From contig NZ_LMDI01000076.1 in assembly GCF_001425785.1 (NCBI RefSeq), positions 124,001 through 188,000 on the forward strand: a stretch of 64,000 nt of DNA, in the 5' to 3' direction. Source of the DNA: Rhizobacter sp. Root1221. Lineage in GTDB: Bacteria > Pseudomonadota > Gammaproteobacteria > Burkholderiales > Burkholderiaceae_C. The position numbers were made by a program, and so were the translations under genes. Below are positions 26,024 to 34,037 of the stretch, in pieces. The stretch's first letter is position 1, and each line of letters starts with the position of its first letter. The notes under the pieces were generated by a model, which was not told where the DNA came from, made no database searches, and saw only the letters and a program-made list of their open reading frames with translations.

Positions 26024-27856
26024 TCATGGCGCCGGAGGAGGCGACGCGGCGGCATGCGCCCGCAGCGCCTGTGCGAGGCGGTTGCCGTGTTCGCCGCCTT
26101 CGTTCTCGAAATATGCCGCCGGCGTGAGGCCGTCCTCGTTGAGCTGGTGAATGTCGGCACCGCGCCTGATGAGTTCATCGAGCACCGCCAGGTGCTTGAC
26201 CGCGAACATCGGCGTGCCTTCATCCGCTTCGGCATTCACATCGGCCCCGTTGTCCAGGAGTGCCTTCACCAGCCAGAGGTGTTCTGACTTCGCGGCATCG
26301 AACAGGGGCGTCCTTTCATAGTCGTCGCGCCCGTTCACGTCCACGCCCGCTTCTACAAGCAGGCTGACGAGCGCCACGACACGGTCTTTCAGGCGCCCAT
26401 CGGCGTCCAGGCTGACCCCGCCCAGCACCTCGCCAAGCAAGTGCAGCGTGTTGCCGCCGTTCGTTGTCAGTTCGTCCAGTGCGGGTGACGCATCGCGCAA
26501 CGTCTGCAGCGCCTGCTCCCTCGCTTGCGAGTCCGTCTCGAGCGGCAGGTTGAGCAGATCCGCCAACAAGCCGTGCATGTCCGGCCCGCCTCCCTCGTGT
26601 TGTCGCGATACCGCACCAGCCGCCTGCGCCTGCGTGGGCGCGGGCGGTCTCCCCCTGAGGGCCTGCAGCATCACCGCAAAGTCCAGCTCCTGTGGAGGCT
26701 CACGCCAAGGTTGATCCAGACCGAGGCCCGGGAGGGCCAGCGCCGCCTCGAAGAAGGCAATGCGCTTGCTTTCGATCGAACTGCTGTAGACATGCAGCTT
26801 GTGGTCTTTGGCACGGAACACGACGTTTCGTTCAAAGCGATCGCGCAAGCCTTCTTCCCGCTTGTTGACCGGCTCGGCGGCCTTGTCCTCGGGAAGCTGA
26901 TGCAGGTATCGATCGATCACGCTGCTGGAAGTGACATGCTTGAAGAAGCCGGCCTCGAGTTTCTCGCTCGCGCGAGCGTCTTCTTCGTGGATCGAAGGCG
27001 TGTCCGGCCGCTCGGCCGCAGCGGCCAACGCGTCACTGTGCATCTGGTCAATGGCCGCGCTGTCGTGCATCTTCTTGACTGCGGACAGCGCGAAGATCGT
27101 GCAGCCGAGGTTTCGCTGCGCGTCCGTGCTCATGTACGTGACCTGGAGCTTCAGGCCTTTCGAGTCCAGCGTCTGGGAAAGCGTGGGAAGCGCGGGATCG
27201 TGGATGTTCTCCGCATGGCCGTGGTGGTCCTTCGCGCCCTTCAGCCGCGAATCGATCAGGATCACCGAGGCCCTGCCCGGATCGTCGCGGTCGATGCGGA
27301 CGGACGCCGCCACGCGATGGCCGCCGTCATCGAAGACCGCCTGCCACTGCAACGCACCGGGCGCCGCGCCCGGCGGCGGGGCATCGGCCAGGGCCCGCGC
27401 GACGGCATGCAGGGCCGATTTCGCCGAGCGAAGGATCCGGAGATTGAGGCCCGGCGTGCGGATGTTCTCGCTGCTGGCAAGCACGTCGAGGAACAGGTGA
27501 TCGCGCGGCTCCGGTTCGGTGTGGTTCTTCAGGTGCGTGCGAAGCTCATCGACATAGGCGCTGATCTTCTGCCTCGCCGTTGAAGCGCTCGGTGCGGACA
27601 CCACGCCGGCCGAGGGTTCCGCCGGCAGTCGGGCCACTTCGGTGAGAGGTGCCAGCGCTTGCAGGCGAGTCAGTTCCGCGCGCGGAGCCCGTGTTGGCAC
27701 CGGCAGGTCACTCCGGCGGTCCAGCGACCGCAGGCCCATGACACCCGTGTCGTGGGCGAGGGGCCGGCTCGGCGATGCCCCGGGAGCCGGGGCCGCAGGC
27801 GCCTGAGGCGTTGTGGCGGCACCGCGGTTGGGGTCGTCGTTCCGAGCGATTCTCAT
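26024..27856 (-). CDS. YopJ/PopP2-family (C55) acetyltransferase effector with C-terminal ankyrin repeats
   Basis: A 610-residue protein. Residues 1-90 are low-complexity, rich in Pro, Ala and Ser, as in type III secretion leaders. Residues about 95-375 match the YopJ family: catalytic His180 (DDGGHRVAASVR), acidic residue Asp202 (VILIDS, usually Glu), nucleophile Cys252 (RNLGCTIFALSAVKKM), then FFKHVTSSSVIDRYLHQLP, VNKREEGLRDRFERN and YSSSIESKRIAF. YopJ relatives acetylate Ser, Thr or Lys of host proteins. Residues about 464-585 form roughly three and a half ankyrin repeats (ERTPLFDAAKSEHLWLV, LLDNGADVN, ELIRRGADIHQLNEDGLTP). A PIP box lies upstream. The acetyltransferase-ankyrin fusion is unusual. 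No secretion genes are nearby. Confidence 0.85.
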   Translation of the reverse strand: MRIARNDDPNRGAATTPQAPAAPAPGASPSRPLAHDTGVMGLRSLDRRSDLPVPTRAPRAELTRLQALAPLTEVARLPAEPSAGVVSAPSASTARQKISAYVDELRTHLKNHTEPEPRDHLFLDVLASSENIRTPGLNLRILRSAKSALHAVARALADAPPPGAAPGALQWQAVFDDGGHRVAASVRIDRDDPGRASVILIDSRLKGAKDHHGHAENIHDPALPTLSQTLDSKGLKLQVTYMSTDAQRNLGCTIFALSAVKKMHDSAAIDQMHSDALAAAAERPDTPSIHEEDARASEKLEAGFFKHVTSSSVIDRYLHQLPEDKAAEPVNKREEGLRDRFERNVVFRAKDHKLHVYSSSIESKRIAFFEAALALPGLGLDQPWREPPQELDFAVMLQALRGRPPAPTQAQAAGAVSRQHEGGGPDMHGLLADLLNLPLETDSQAREQALQTLRDASPALDELTTNGGNTLHLLGEVLGGVSLDADGRLKDRVVALVSLLVEAGVDVNGRDDYERTPLFDAAKSEHLWLVKALLDNGADVNAEADEGTPMFAVKHLAVLDELIRRGADIHQLNEDGLTPAAYFENEGGEHGNRLAQALRAHAAASPPPAP

Positions 27857-27920
27857 GCGTGTCCAGTCTCACGGTCAGCCTCGTGCGCGCTGACCACGGC
27901 CACCGCCATGAAGGCCACTC

Positions 27921-27982
27921 AGTGTGACGGCCCCACCCTGCGACGGTCGCGGCACAGGCGAAGCAGCGCGCGAGATCGCGAA
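27921..27982 (-). promoter_or_regulatory. PIP box and -10 element of the effector gene
   Basis: On the minus strand TTCGC (27982-27978) and TTCGC (27962-27958) are separated by exactly 15 bp, the canonical plant-inducible promoter box bound by HrpX/HrpB-type AraC activators of type III regulons. A -10-like CACACT (27926-27921), fitting YANNNT, follows 31 bp after the second half-site, within the 30-32 bp known for functional PIP boxes. It lies 65 bp before the effector ATG and points toward it. Confidence 0.85.
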
Positions 27983-28042
27983 GTACACGCGGCCGGCGCG
28001 ACTGTACCGACGAGGCCGTTCAGGGGCTGCGCACGGGTTGCC

Positions 28043-28462
28043 TCACCGTGACTGGTCGTACAGCGCCTTGCCCTTGTCCACGATGTGCACGGTGTAGAGC
28101 TTGAGCGAGGTGTCGCCCACCACCTTGAACCCCCCGTGCTTCACGTCGCGCAGGTTCAGCACCGAGCCGCCGGTGACGAGCGTCATGGGGTCCTTGCCCG
28201 GCACCTGCACGGTGGCACCCTGCACCACGTAGGCAGCTTCCACGCCATGGTGAAAATGCAGGTCGACCACGTCCCCCGGCTTGTACTCGGCCACCGACGT
28301 GATGACCTCCATGCCGGGAGCGCCCGACAGGTCGGTGCGCTTGAGTTCGACACGCTGGGGGGAGTCGGTGGGGGTTTGCGCCACGAGGCCGGTGGCCACG
28401 CCCAGCCCGAACAGCACGAGGCCCGCTGCGGCCCCGCGAACCCACACCTTGTGTTGTGTCAT
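28043..28462 (-). CDS. Exported cupin-domain protein
   Basis: A 139-residue protein with an N-terminal signal or anchor segment (about 8-28, AAAGLVLFGLGVATGLVAQ). The rest is a single cupin barrel: KPGDVVDLHFHHGVEAAYVVQG is cupin motif 1 with the metal-binding HFHH and Glu, and the later GGSVLNLRDVKHGG supplies motif 2. The ATG is preceded by AAGGAGAGG. Small exported cupins of this type are often of unknown function. It is downstream of the degenerate GGDEF gene on the same strand. Confidence 0.85.
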   Translation of the reverse strand: MTQHKVWVRGAAAGLVLFGLGVATGLVAQTPTDSPQRVELKRTDLSGAPGMEVITSVAEYKPGDVVDLHFHHGVEAAYVVQGATVQVPGKDPMTLVTGGSVLNLRDVKHGGFKVVGDTSLKLYTVHIVDKGKALYDQSR

Positions 28463-28493
28463 CGTCACCTCTCCTTGGGGTTGGAAACCGGGG

Positions 28494-29432
28494 TCAGTCA
28501 GCCTGCTCGTCGTTGGCAGCCCGCTTCGGGCCCCGCTCGGCGACGTTGGCGAAGCCGTCGCGCCCGGCAGCCGCGCTGGTGGCCGCCAGGCCCACCGCGC
28601 GGCGCAGCAGCGTGGCGGCGTCCTTGCCGTCGGCCGGGTACTGCGCGATGCCGATGGCCACGGCCACCGACACCTGGCTGCCCGCAATGGGGAACGGCGG
28701 GTGCAATGCCTCGCGCAATTTCGCGGCCACGCGGTCGGCGTCGTGGGGCTCCTGGAACTTCGACAACAACACGGCGAAGGCATCGGGGCCCACCGAGGCC
28801 ACCACGTCGCTCGCGCGCAGCCCCATGCGCAGGCGCACCGCGATCTTGCGGCGCAGCACGTTGGCCGATTCACCGCCCAGGCGCGCCTCGGCCGACGACA
28901 GGCCCTCGACGCGCACCGCCATCAGCGCCATGGGCGCGGGCTCGCGCTCACGCAACGCGAGCAGCTGGTTCACGTGTTCGACGAGCTGCGACTGGTTGGG
29001 CAGCCCGGTCATGAGGTCGGTGGCGTAGGCCTTGCGCGTCTGCTGGTGCTGGGCCTTGCGTTCCACCGCCAGGCGCACCGCACGCGGCAGCGCGTCGACA
29101 GGGTCCACCGCGAGTGGCAGCACGTCCTGCACACCGGCGCGCACCAATCGCACGGCGAGGTCGGCGCCGGGGTCGTCGGTGGTGAGCACGAGCACGGCGG
29201 GGTCGGTGACCGCCTGCGACAGGCCGGGCCAGGCGAGCAGCTTGCGGGCCTCCACCGTTCGGGCGGCGAGCACGACCGCGTCGAAGTGCTGGGCCGCGAG
29301 TTGCGCGGAGGCCTCGGCCAAGCCGCTGCAACGTGCCGAGGCAAACGGACCGAACGGCGACTTGGCCGCCAGCTCGGGCACGGCAGCCCCGTCGGTGTCG
29401 ATCAGCAGCAGGTTCAGTGCATCAGCGGTCAT
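28494..29432 (-). CDS. Receiver-like / degenerate GGDEF protein
   Basis: A 312-residue cytoplasmic protein. Residues 5-125 resemble a response-regulator fold (NLLLIDTDGA, FDAVVLAART, PAVLVLTTDDPGADLAVRLVRAGVQDVLPL). Residues 135-290 have GGDEF-domain architecture, opening with DLMTGLPNQSQLVEHVNQLL. The GGDEF signature itself is replaced by SVGPDAF (213-219), so cyclic-di-GMP synthesis is not expected. It may bind nucleotide or partner proteins instead. It lies alone between a cupin gene and a LysR remnant. Confidence 0.82.
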   Translation of the reverse strand: MTADALNLLLIDTDGAAVPELAAKSPFGPFASARCSGLAEASAQLAAQHFDAVVLAARTVEARKLLAWPGLSQAVTDPAVLVLTTDDPGADLAVRLVRAGVQDVLPLAVDPVDALPRAVRLAVERKAQHQQTRKAYATDLMTGLPNQSQLVEHVNQLLALREREPAPMALMAVRVEGLSSAEARLGGESANVLRRKIAVRLRMGLRASDVVASVGPDAFAVLLSKFQEPHDADRVAAKLREALHPPFPIAGSQVSVAVAIGIAQYPADGKDAATLLRRAVGLAATSAAAGRDGFANVAERGPKRAANDEQAD

Positions 29433-29484
29433 GGCGGGGATGGCGGGTCGTCAGGCCCCCATTGTGGAGGAAGTGGACATGAGT

Positions 29485-29579
29485 TCACCACCCGAATCGT
29501 GACAGCTCGTCCTTCATCCAGGCCATGTGCCGGCGTCGGCGATCTGCACGAAGGCGGCCATGGCCCTGAGCGTGTCCAT
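29485..29579 (-). pseudogene. Internally deleted LysR-type regulator remnant
   Basis: From 29579 the minus strand reads MDTLRAMAAFVQIADAGT, the N terminus of a LysR-type regulator, then runs into a stop three codons later. In another frame the DNA continues WMKDELSRFGW and a stop at 29485, which looks like a LysR C terminus. The roughly 270 codons in between are missing, so this is a deletion relic. An inverted repeat AATCCG-N6-CGGATT (29591-29608) lies just upstream and may be its old operator or promoter. Confidence 0.5.
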
Positions 29580-29651
29580 CCGGGCATATTAATCCGATCT
29601 CCCGGATTGAGTTCTTCAATCCTGGCCTTGTCACTGGCGGTCGCGGCCCGG

Positions 29652-32600
29652 TCACGTGCGAACCTCCGCCACATCGGGGCTGGTGCCGCCAGCCGGCTGG
29701 GCGTGATGCGGCTTGCGCAGGCGCTTGAAGACCAGCTGGGCGGCATCGTCCACATAGGTGAACGCCACCGGAATCACCAGCAGGCTCAGGAACGTCGATG
29801 TCATCAGCCCGCCGATCACGACGATGGCCATCGGCGCACGGAAGCTCGAATCGGCGCCCCATCCCATGGCGATCGGGACCATGCCTGCGCCCATCGCGAT
29901 GGTCGTCATCACGATGGGGCGCGCGCGCTTGCGGCAGGCGTCGATGATCGCGTCCCAGCGCGCCAGGCCATGCTCCCGGCGCGCGAGGATCACGTAGTCG
30001 ACCAGCAGGATCGAGTTCTTGGTCGCGATGCCCATCAACATGATGAGACCGATCATCGACGGCATCGACAGCGCCGATTGGGTGACGAACAGGGCCAGGA
30101 AGGCACCGGGGATCGACAGCACCAGCGCCGCAAGGATCGTGGCCGGCTGCACGAAGTCGTGGAACAGCAGCACCAGCACGATGTAGATGCACAACACGCC
30201 GGTGAGCATCGCCACGCCGAAGCCCGATGCGAGCTCGCCCATGGATTCCGCATCCCCGGTCGCCGTCTGCGTGACGCCCGCCGGCAGCATCTTCAGGCTC
30301 GACAGCGCGAGCACCGCGTCTTCGACATCCCCAAGCGGCAGGCCGTTCGGCTCGATCTGGAAGTTGACGTTGCGCATCCGGTCGTAGCGCGTGATCTGCG
30401 ACGGGCCGCTCGCGATCTCCAAGGTCGCGACATTCTCGAGCGGAACCGGCCCGCGGGCGCCCGGTACAGGCAGGCGCTTGAGTGTCTCGATGTCCTGGCG
30501 CGAGGCATCGTCCAGCTTGACCACGATCGGCACTTGCCGCTGGCTGAGATTGAGCTTCGCGAGACTTTGGTCGTAGTCGCCCGCCGTCGCAATGCGCAAC
30601 GTGTCCGCGATCGCCCCGGAAGTCACGCCGAGATCGGCAGCGCGAGCGAAGTCGGGTCGCACGACCAGTTCCGGCCGCACGAGGCTGGCGGTCGATGTCA
30701 CCCCGCCGATGCCGGGAATCGCACGCAACTCGCGCTCGACCTGCTGCGCGTGTTCCGCGAGCACACGTTCGTCCTCGCCGGCGAGCACCAGCACATAGTT
30801 CTCGTCCGAGTCGCCCATGCCGACCTTCACGCGTGCGCCCGGAAGCACGACGAGCGCATCGCGCAGTCGTGCCTCGAGTTGCTGCCTCGTCAGCCCTGGG
30901 CGGTCGTTGCGGTGGGTCATGTTGAGCGTCAGCACAGCCGTCCGCACGTCGGCGGCGCCGACGCTCGCGGGATCGGTCGGATCGGCGCCGGCATTGCCGC
31001 TGCCGATGGCGGTGTAGATCATCCTGACATGCTCGTTCTGCTGAACGATCCGGCGCGCCTGCTCGGCGAGCGCCAGGGTGTCGCGCAGCGTGCCGCCCGG
31101 CGGGAGCGTCAGCGTGACCTGCGTTTGAGACGCATCGTCCGGCGGGATGAACGTGCCGGGCAGCGATGCAGCGAGCATCACCCCCCCGCCGAAGAACGCA
31201 GCGGCGCCTGCGATGGTCAGGAGGCGGTGCCGCAGGCACCAGCGCGCCCACGACAAGTAGATCCGCATCCAGCCCGGCTCCTGTTCCGCGTGCTGCGCCG
31301 GTGCGCGCAGCAGGTAGGCTGCCATCATGGGCGTCAGCACGCGCGCAACGACCAGCGAGAAGAACACCGCGATCGCTGCGGTCCAGCCGAACTGCACGAA
31401 GAACTTGCCAACCACACCGCTCATGAAGGCGGTCGGCAGGAACACCGCGATCAGCGTGAACGTGGTCGCGACCACGGCCAGGCCGATCTCGTCGGCCGCC
31501 TCCATCGCGGCCTGGTACGGCGTCTTGCCCATGCGCAGGTGGCGCATGATGTTCTCGATCTCGACGATCGCATCGTCGACCAGGATCCCGACGACGAGCG
31601 AGAGCGACAGCAAGGTCACGACGTTCACCGTGAAGCCCATCAGGTGCATCACCGCGAAGGTCGGTATCGCCGACAGCGGCAGCGCGACCGCCGAGACGAT
31701 CGTTGCGCGCCAGTCGCGCAGGAACAGGAACACGACCAGCACCGCGAGCGCCGCGCCTTCGTAGAGCAGCTTCATCGAGCCTTCGTAGTTCTCGACGACG
31801 GGGTCGACGAAGTTGAAGGCCTCGGTGACGGTGATCTCGGGGTGCTTCTGTTTCAGCATTTCCAGCGAGGCGCGCACACCCTCGGTCACATCGATCTCGC
31901 CCGCGCCGCGCGCGCGCACGATCTCGAAGCCGACCACCGGCTTGCCGTTCAGGAGCGCCGCAGAGCGCGGCTCGGCGATGGTGTCGTAGACCTTCGCCAC
32001 CTGGTCGAGCCGGATGTGCCGGCCGTCGGCCAGCGTGACCTCGAGCGCGGCCAGCTCCTCGGCCGACTGCACGGTCGCAATCGTGCGCACCGACTGTTCC
32101 GCGCCACCCAGATCCACACGGCCGCCCGAACTTTCCTGCTGCACCTGACGCAGCTGGCGCGAGATGTCGGCCGCGGTGGCGTTCAGCGCGAGCAAGCGCG
32201 CCGGGTCGACTTCGACGCGCACCTCGCGCGTCACGCCACCGACCCGCGTGACGGCGCCGACGCCGCGCACCGCGCGCAGCGTCTTGCTGAGCTCGTTGTC
32301 GACGAACCACGACAGTGCCTCGTCGTCCATGCGCTGCGACGCGACGGTGTAGGTCAGGATCGGCGCGCCGGCGAGGTCGACCTTCCGGATGACCGGGTCG
32401 CGCAGGTCTGCCGGCAGATCGGCCCGCACGCGGGAGACCGCGTCGCGCACGTCGTCGACCGCGTCCTGGATCGGCTTCTCGAGGCGAAACTCGACCGCAA
32501 TGTTCGCCGTGCCATCGGTCAACGTCGTCTGGACGTGCTTGACGCCCTGGACAGCCGCCAGCGAGTCCTCGATCTTGCGCGCAACTTCAGCTTCGAGTTG

Positions 32601-32777
32601 TCCCGGCGACGCACCCGGCAGCGAGGCGGTGATGGTGACCGTCGGCAGATCGATGTCGGGGAAGTTCTGGACCTTCATCGCGCGAAAGCCCATCAGGCCC
32701 GCCAGCGTTAGCATGATGAAGAGCAGGATCGCGGGGGTTGGATTGCGGATCGACCAGGAGGAGACGTTGATGCCCAT
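29652..32777 (-). CDS. RND efflux pump, inner-membrane permease (HAE1-like)
   Basis: A 1041-residue proton-driven exporter of the AcrB/MexB superfamily. The N terminus NPTPAILLFIMLTLAGLMGF and FPDIDLPTVTITASLPGASPGQLEAEV are typical. The TM4 proton-relay motif is GILVDDAIVEIENIMRH, with two adjacent Asp residues. Two large periplasmic loops and a repeated TM half follow (IMLMGIATKNSILLVDYV). The stop region lies about 70 bp before the LysR remnant. It is the last gene of an operon with an adaptor and an outer-membrane factor. Substrate specificity cannot be read from sequence. Confidence 0.93.
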   Translation of the reverse strand: MGINVSSWSIRNPTPAILLFIMLTLAGLMGFRAMKVQNFPDIDLPTVTITASLPGASPGQLEAEVARKIEDSLAAVQGVKHVQTTLTDGTANIAVEFRLEKPIQDAVDDVRDAVSRVRADLPADLRDPVIRKVDLAGAPILTYTVASQRMDDEALSWFVDNELSKTLRAVRGVGAVTRVGGVTREVRVEVDPARLLALNATAADISRQLRQVQQESSGGRVDLGGAEQSVRTIATVQSAEELAALEVTLADGRHIRLDQVAKVYDTIAEPRSAALLNGKPVVGFEIVRARGAGEIDVTEGVRASLEMLKQKHPEITVTEAFNFVDPVVENYEGSMKLLYEGAALAVLVVFLFLRDWRATIVSAVALPLSAIPTFAVMHLMGFTVNVVTLLSLSLVVGILVDDAIVEIENIMRHLRMGKTPYQAAMEAADEIGLAVVATTFTLIAVFLPTAFMSGVVGKFFVQFGWTAAIAVFFSLVVARVLTPMMAAYLLRAPAQHAEQEPGWMRIYLSWARWCLRHRLLTIAGAAAFFGGGVMLAASLPGTFIPPDDASQTQVTLTLPPGGTLRDTLALAEQARRIVQQNEHVRMIYTAIGSGNAGADPTDPASVGAADVRTAVLTLNMTHRNDRPGLTRQQLEARLRDALVVLPGARVKVGMGDSDENYVLVLAGEDERVLAEHAQQVERELRAIPGIGGVTSTASLVRPELVVRPDFARAADLGVTSGAIADTLRIATAGDYDQSLAKLNLSQRQVPIVVKLDDASRQDIETLKRLPVPGARGPVPLENVATLEIASGPSQITRYDRMRNVNFQIEPNGLPLGDVEDAVLALSSLKMLPAGVTQTATGDAESMGELASGFGVAMLTGVLCIYIVLVLLFHDFVQPATILAALVLSIPGAFLALFVTQSALSMPSMIGLIMLMGIATKNSILLVDYVILARREHGLARWDAIIDACRKRARPIVMTTIAMGAGMVPIAMGWGADSSFRAPMAIVVIGGLMTSTFLSLLVIPVAFTYVDDAAQLVFKRLRKPHHAQPAGGTSPDVAEVRT

Positions 32778-32790
32778 CGTTGCCTCCCGC

Positions 32791-33960
32791 TCAGTTCGCA
32801 GCGGCCGACGCGGCGCTGGAACTCAAGGTCTGCCCGCCGCTGACTGCAGCCGGGCTGCCGTCGACCACGCGGACGACGTCTCCGTCGCCGAGGAAGCCGC
32901 CGCCGCCAGCGACGACCCGGGCAGATGCGTCGATGCCGCCCGTGATCTCGACGCGGTCTCCTGCGCGCCGGCCGACGGCCACCTTGGTCTGCACGACCTT
33001 CGAGTCCGGGCCGACGCGCAGCACGTAGCTGAATCCGTCTCGCTGCAGCACGGCACCCTGTGGCAGGGTGAGCGCCTGGCTCTGACCAATCTCGAACTGC
33101 CCGCGTGCAAACGTGCCGGCACGCGCCGGGCTGCCCGCCGGAAGGTCGACGTAGACCACGCCGTTGCGCGTTTGCGTGTCGACCGACGGTGCCACCATGC
33201 GCACCGCGCCCCGGACCGGCTCGCCGCCGGTGGGGACGATGTGCACCGCCTGGCCGAACTTGAGTTTCGCGAGGTCCGCAGCCGCAACCTCGGCCCGCCA
33301 TTCGAGCCGCCCACGCCGGATCATGCGGAACAGCTCCTGCCCAGCCGGCAGGACCGCGCCCACCGTGGCGCTGCGCGCCGAGATCACGCCGTCGTCCGGC
33401 GCGAGAACCTGCGTCTGGGCAAGACGAAGCTGCTGGGTCGTGGCGACGGCCTTCGCGGCGTCGAGGCGCGCCTGCGCGGTGTGCTCGGCGGTGATGTACT
33501 GGTTGATCACCTGCGCCGACAGTGCGCCGGTTGCCTGCAGGTCACGGGCTCTCTGCGCGTTGGCCGAAGCGTCCGCCAGTGTTGCCGCGGCCTCGGCGAC
33601 GGTTGCCCGGCTTTGCGCCAGTTCGGCACTCATGGTGTCGCCGGCAAACCTCGCGAGCAGCTGGCCACGCCGGACCACATCGCCGACATTGACCTTCACG
33701 TCGGCCAGGCGCAAACCGTTCGCCTCGGTGCCGATGCTGGCCTCCTGCCAGGCCATGATGTTGCCGTTCGCGGAAATCCTGATCGGCAAGGTGGCTGGCT
33801 GCGGCGTCGTGACGGCCACCGAGAGCGCGGGCTTCGGCGCCGCGGCGGGCCTCCCGCCGCCTGGCTCCGCGGCCGTCACGGCGAGCGTCACCGGCACGGC
33901 GGTGAACGCCGCGACCAATGGCGCGGCAAAGAGGACGAGTCGGCTTCGATTGTTCATCAT
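32791..33960 (-). CDS. RND efflux pump, periplasmic adaptor
   Basis: A 389-residue membrane-fusion protein that links the permease to the outer-membrane channel. An N-terminal hydrophobic segment (LVLFAAPLVAAFTAVPVTLAV) acts as signal or anchor. The lipoyl half-motifs flank a coiled-coil hairpin (ELAQSRATVAEAAATLADASANAQRARDL): GTEANGLRLADVKVNVGDVVRRGQLLARF before it and VLAPDDGVISARSATVGAVLPAGQELFRM after it. The C terminus has TLPQGAVLQRDGFSYVLRV. Two adjacent ATGs are possible starts. Its stop lies 13 bp before the permease ATG. Confidence 0.92.
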   Translation of the reverse strand: MMNNRSRLVLFAAPLVAAFTAVPVTLAVTAAEPGGGRPAAAPKPALSVAVTTPQPATLPIRISANGNIMAWQEASIGTEANGLRLADVKVNVGDVVRRGQLLARFAGDTMSAELAQSRATVAEAAATLADASANAQRARDLQATGALSAQVINQYITAEHTAQARLDAAKAVATTQQLRLAQTQVLAPDDGVISARSATVGAVLPAGQELFRMIRRGRLEWRAEVAAADLAKLKFGQAVHIVPTGGEPVRGAVRMVAPSVDTQTRNGVVYVDLPAGSPARAGTFARGQFEIGQSQALTLPQGAVLQRDGFSYVLRVGPDSKVVQTKVAVGRRAGDRVEITGGIDASARVVAGGGGFLGDGDVVRVVDGSPAAVSGGQTLSSSAASAAAN

Positions 33961-34037
33961 GTGTTCCTGTTGCAGTGCGTGGCGGCTTGTGTAGCGGCCT
34001 GCACGTGGGCGGCGGGTAGGTTGGGCGGGGCGGGGCT

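Noticed and set aside
26024..27856. Classification of the effector gene as a simple ankyrin-repeat protein
   Set aside because: Ankyrin repeats cover only the last fifth; the conserved His, Asp, Cys and the FFKH and VNKREE motifs identify the larger part as YopJ-like.
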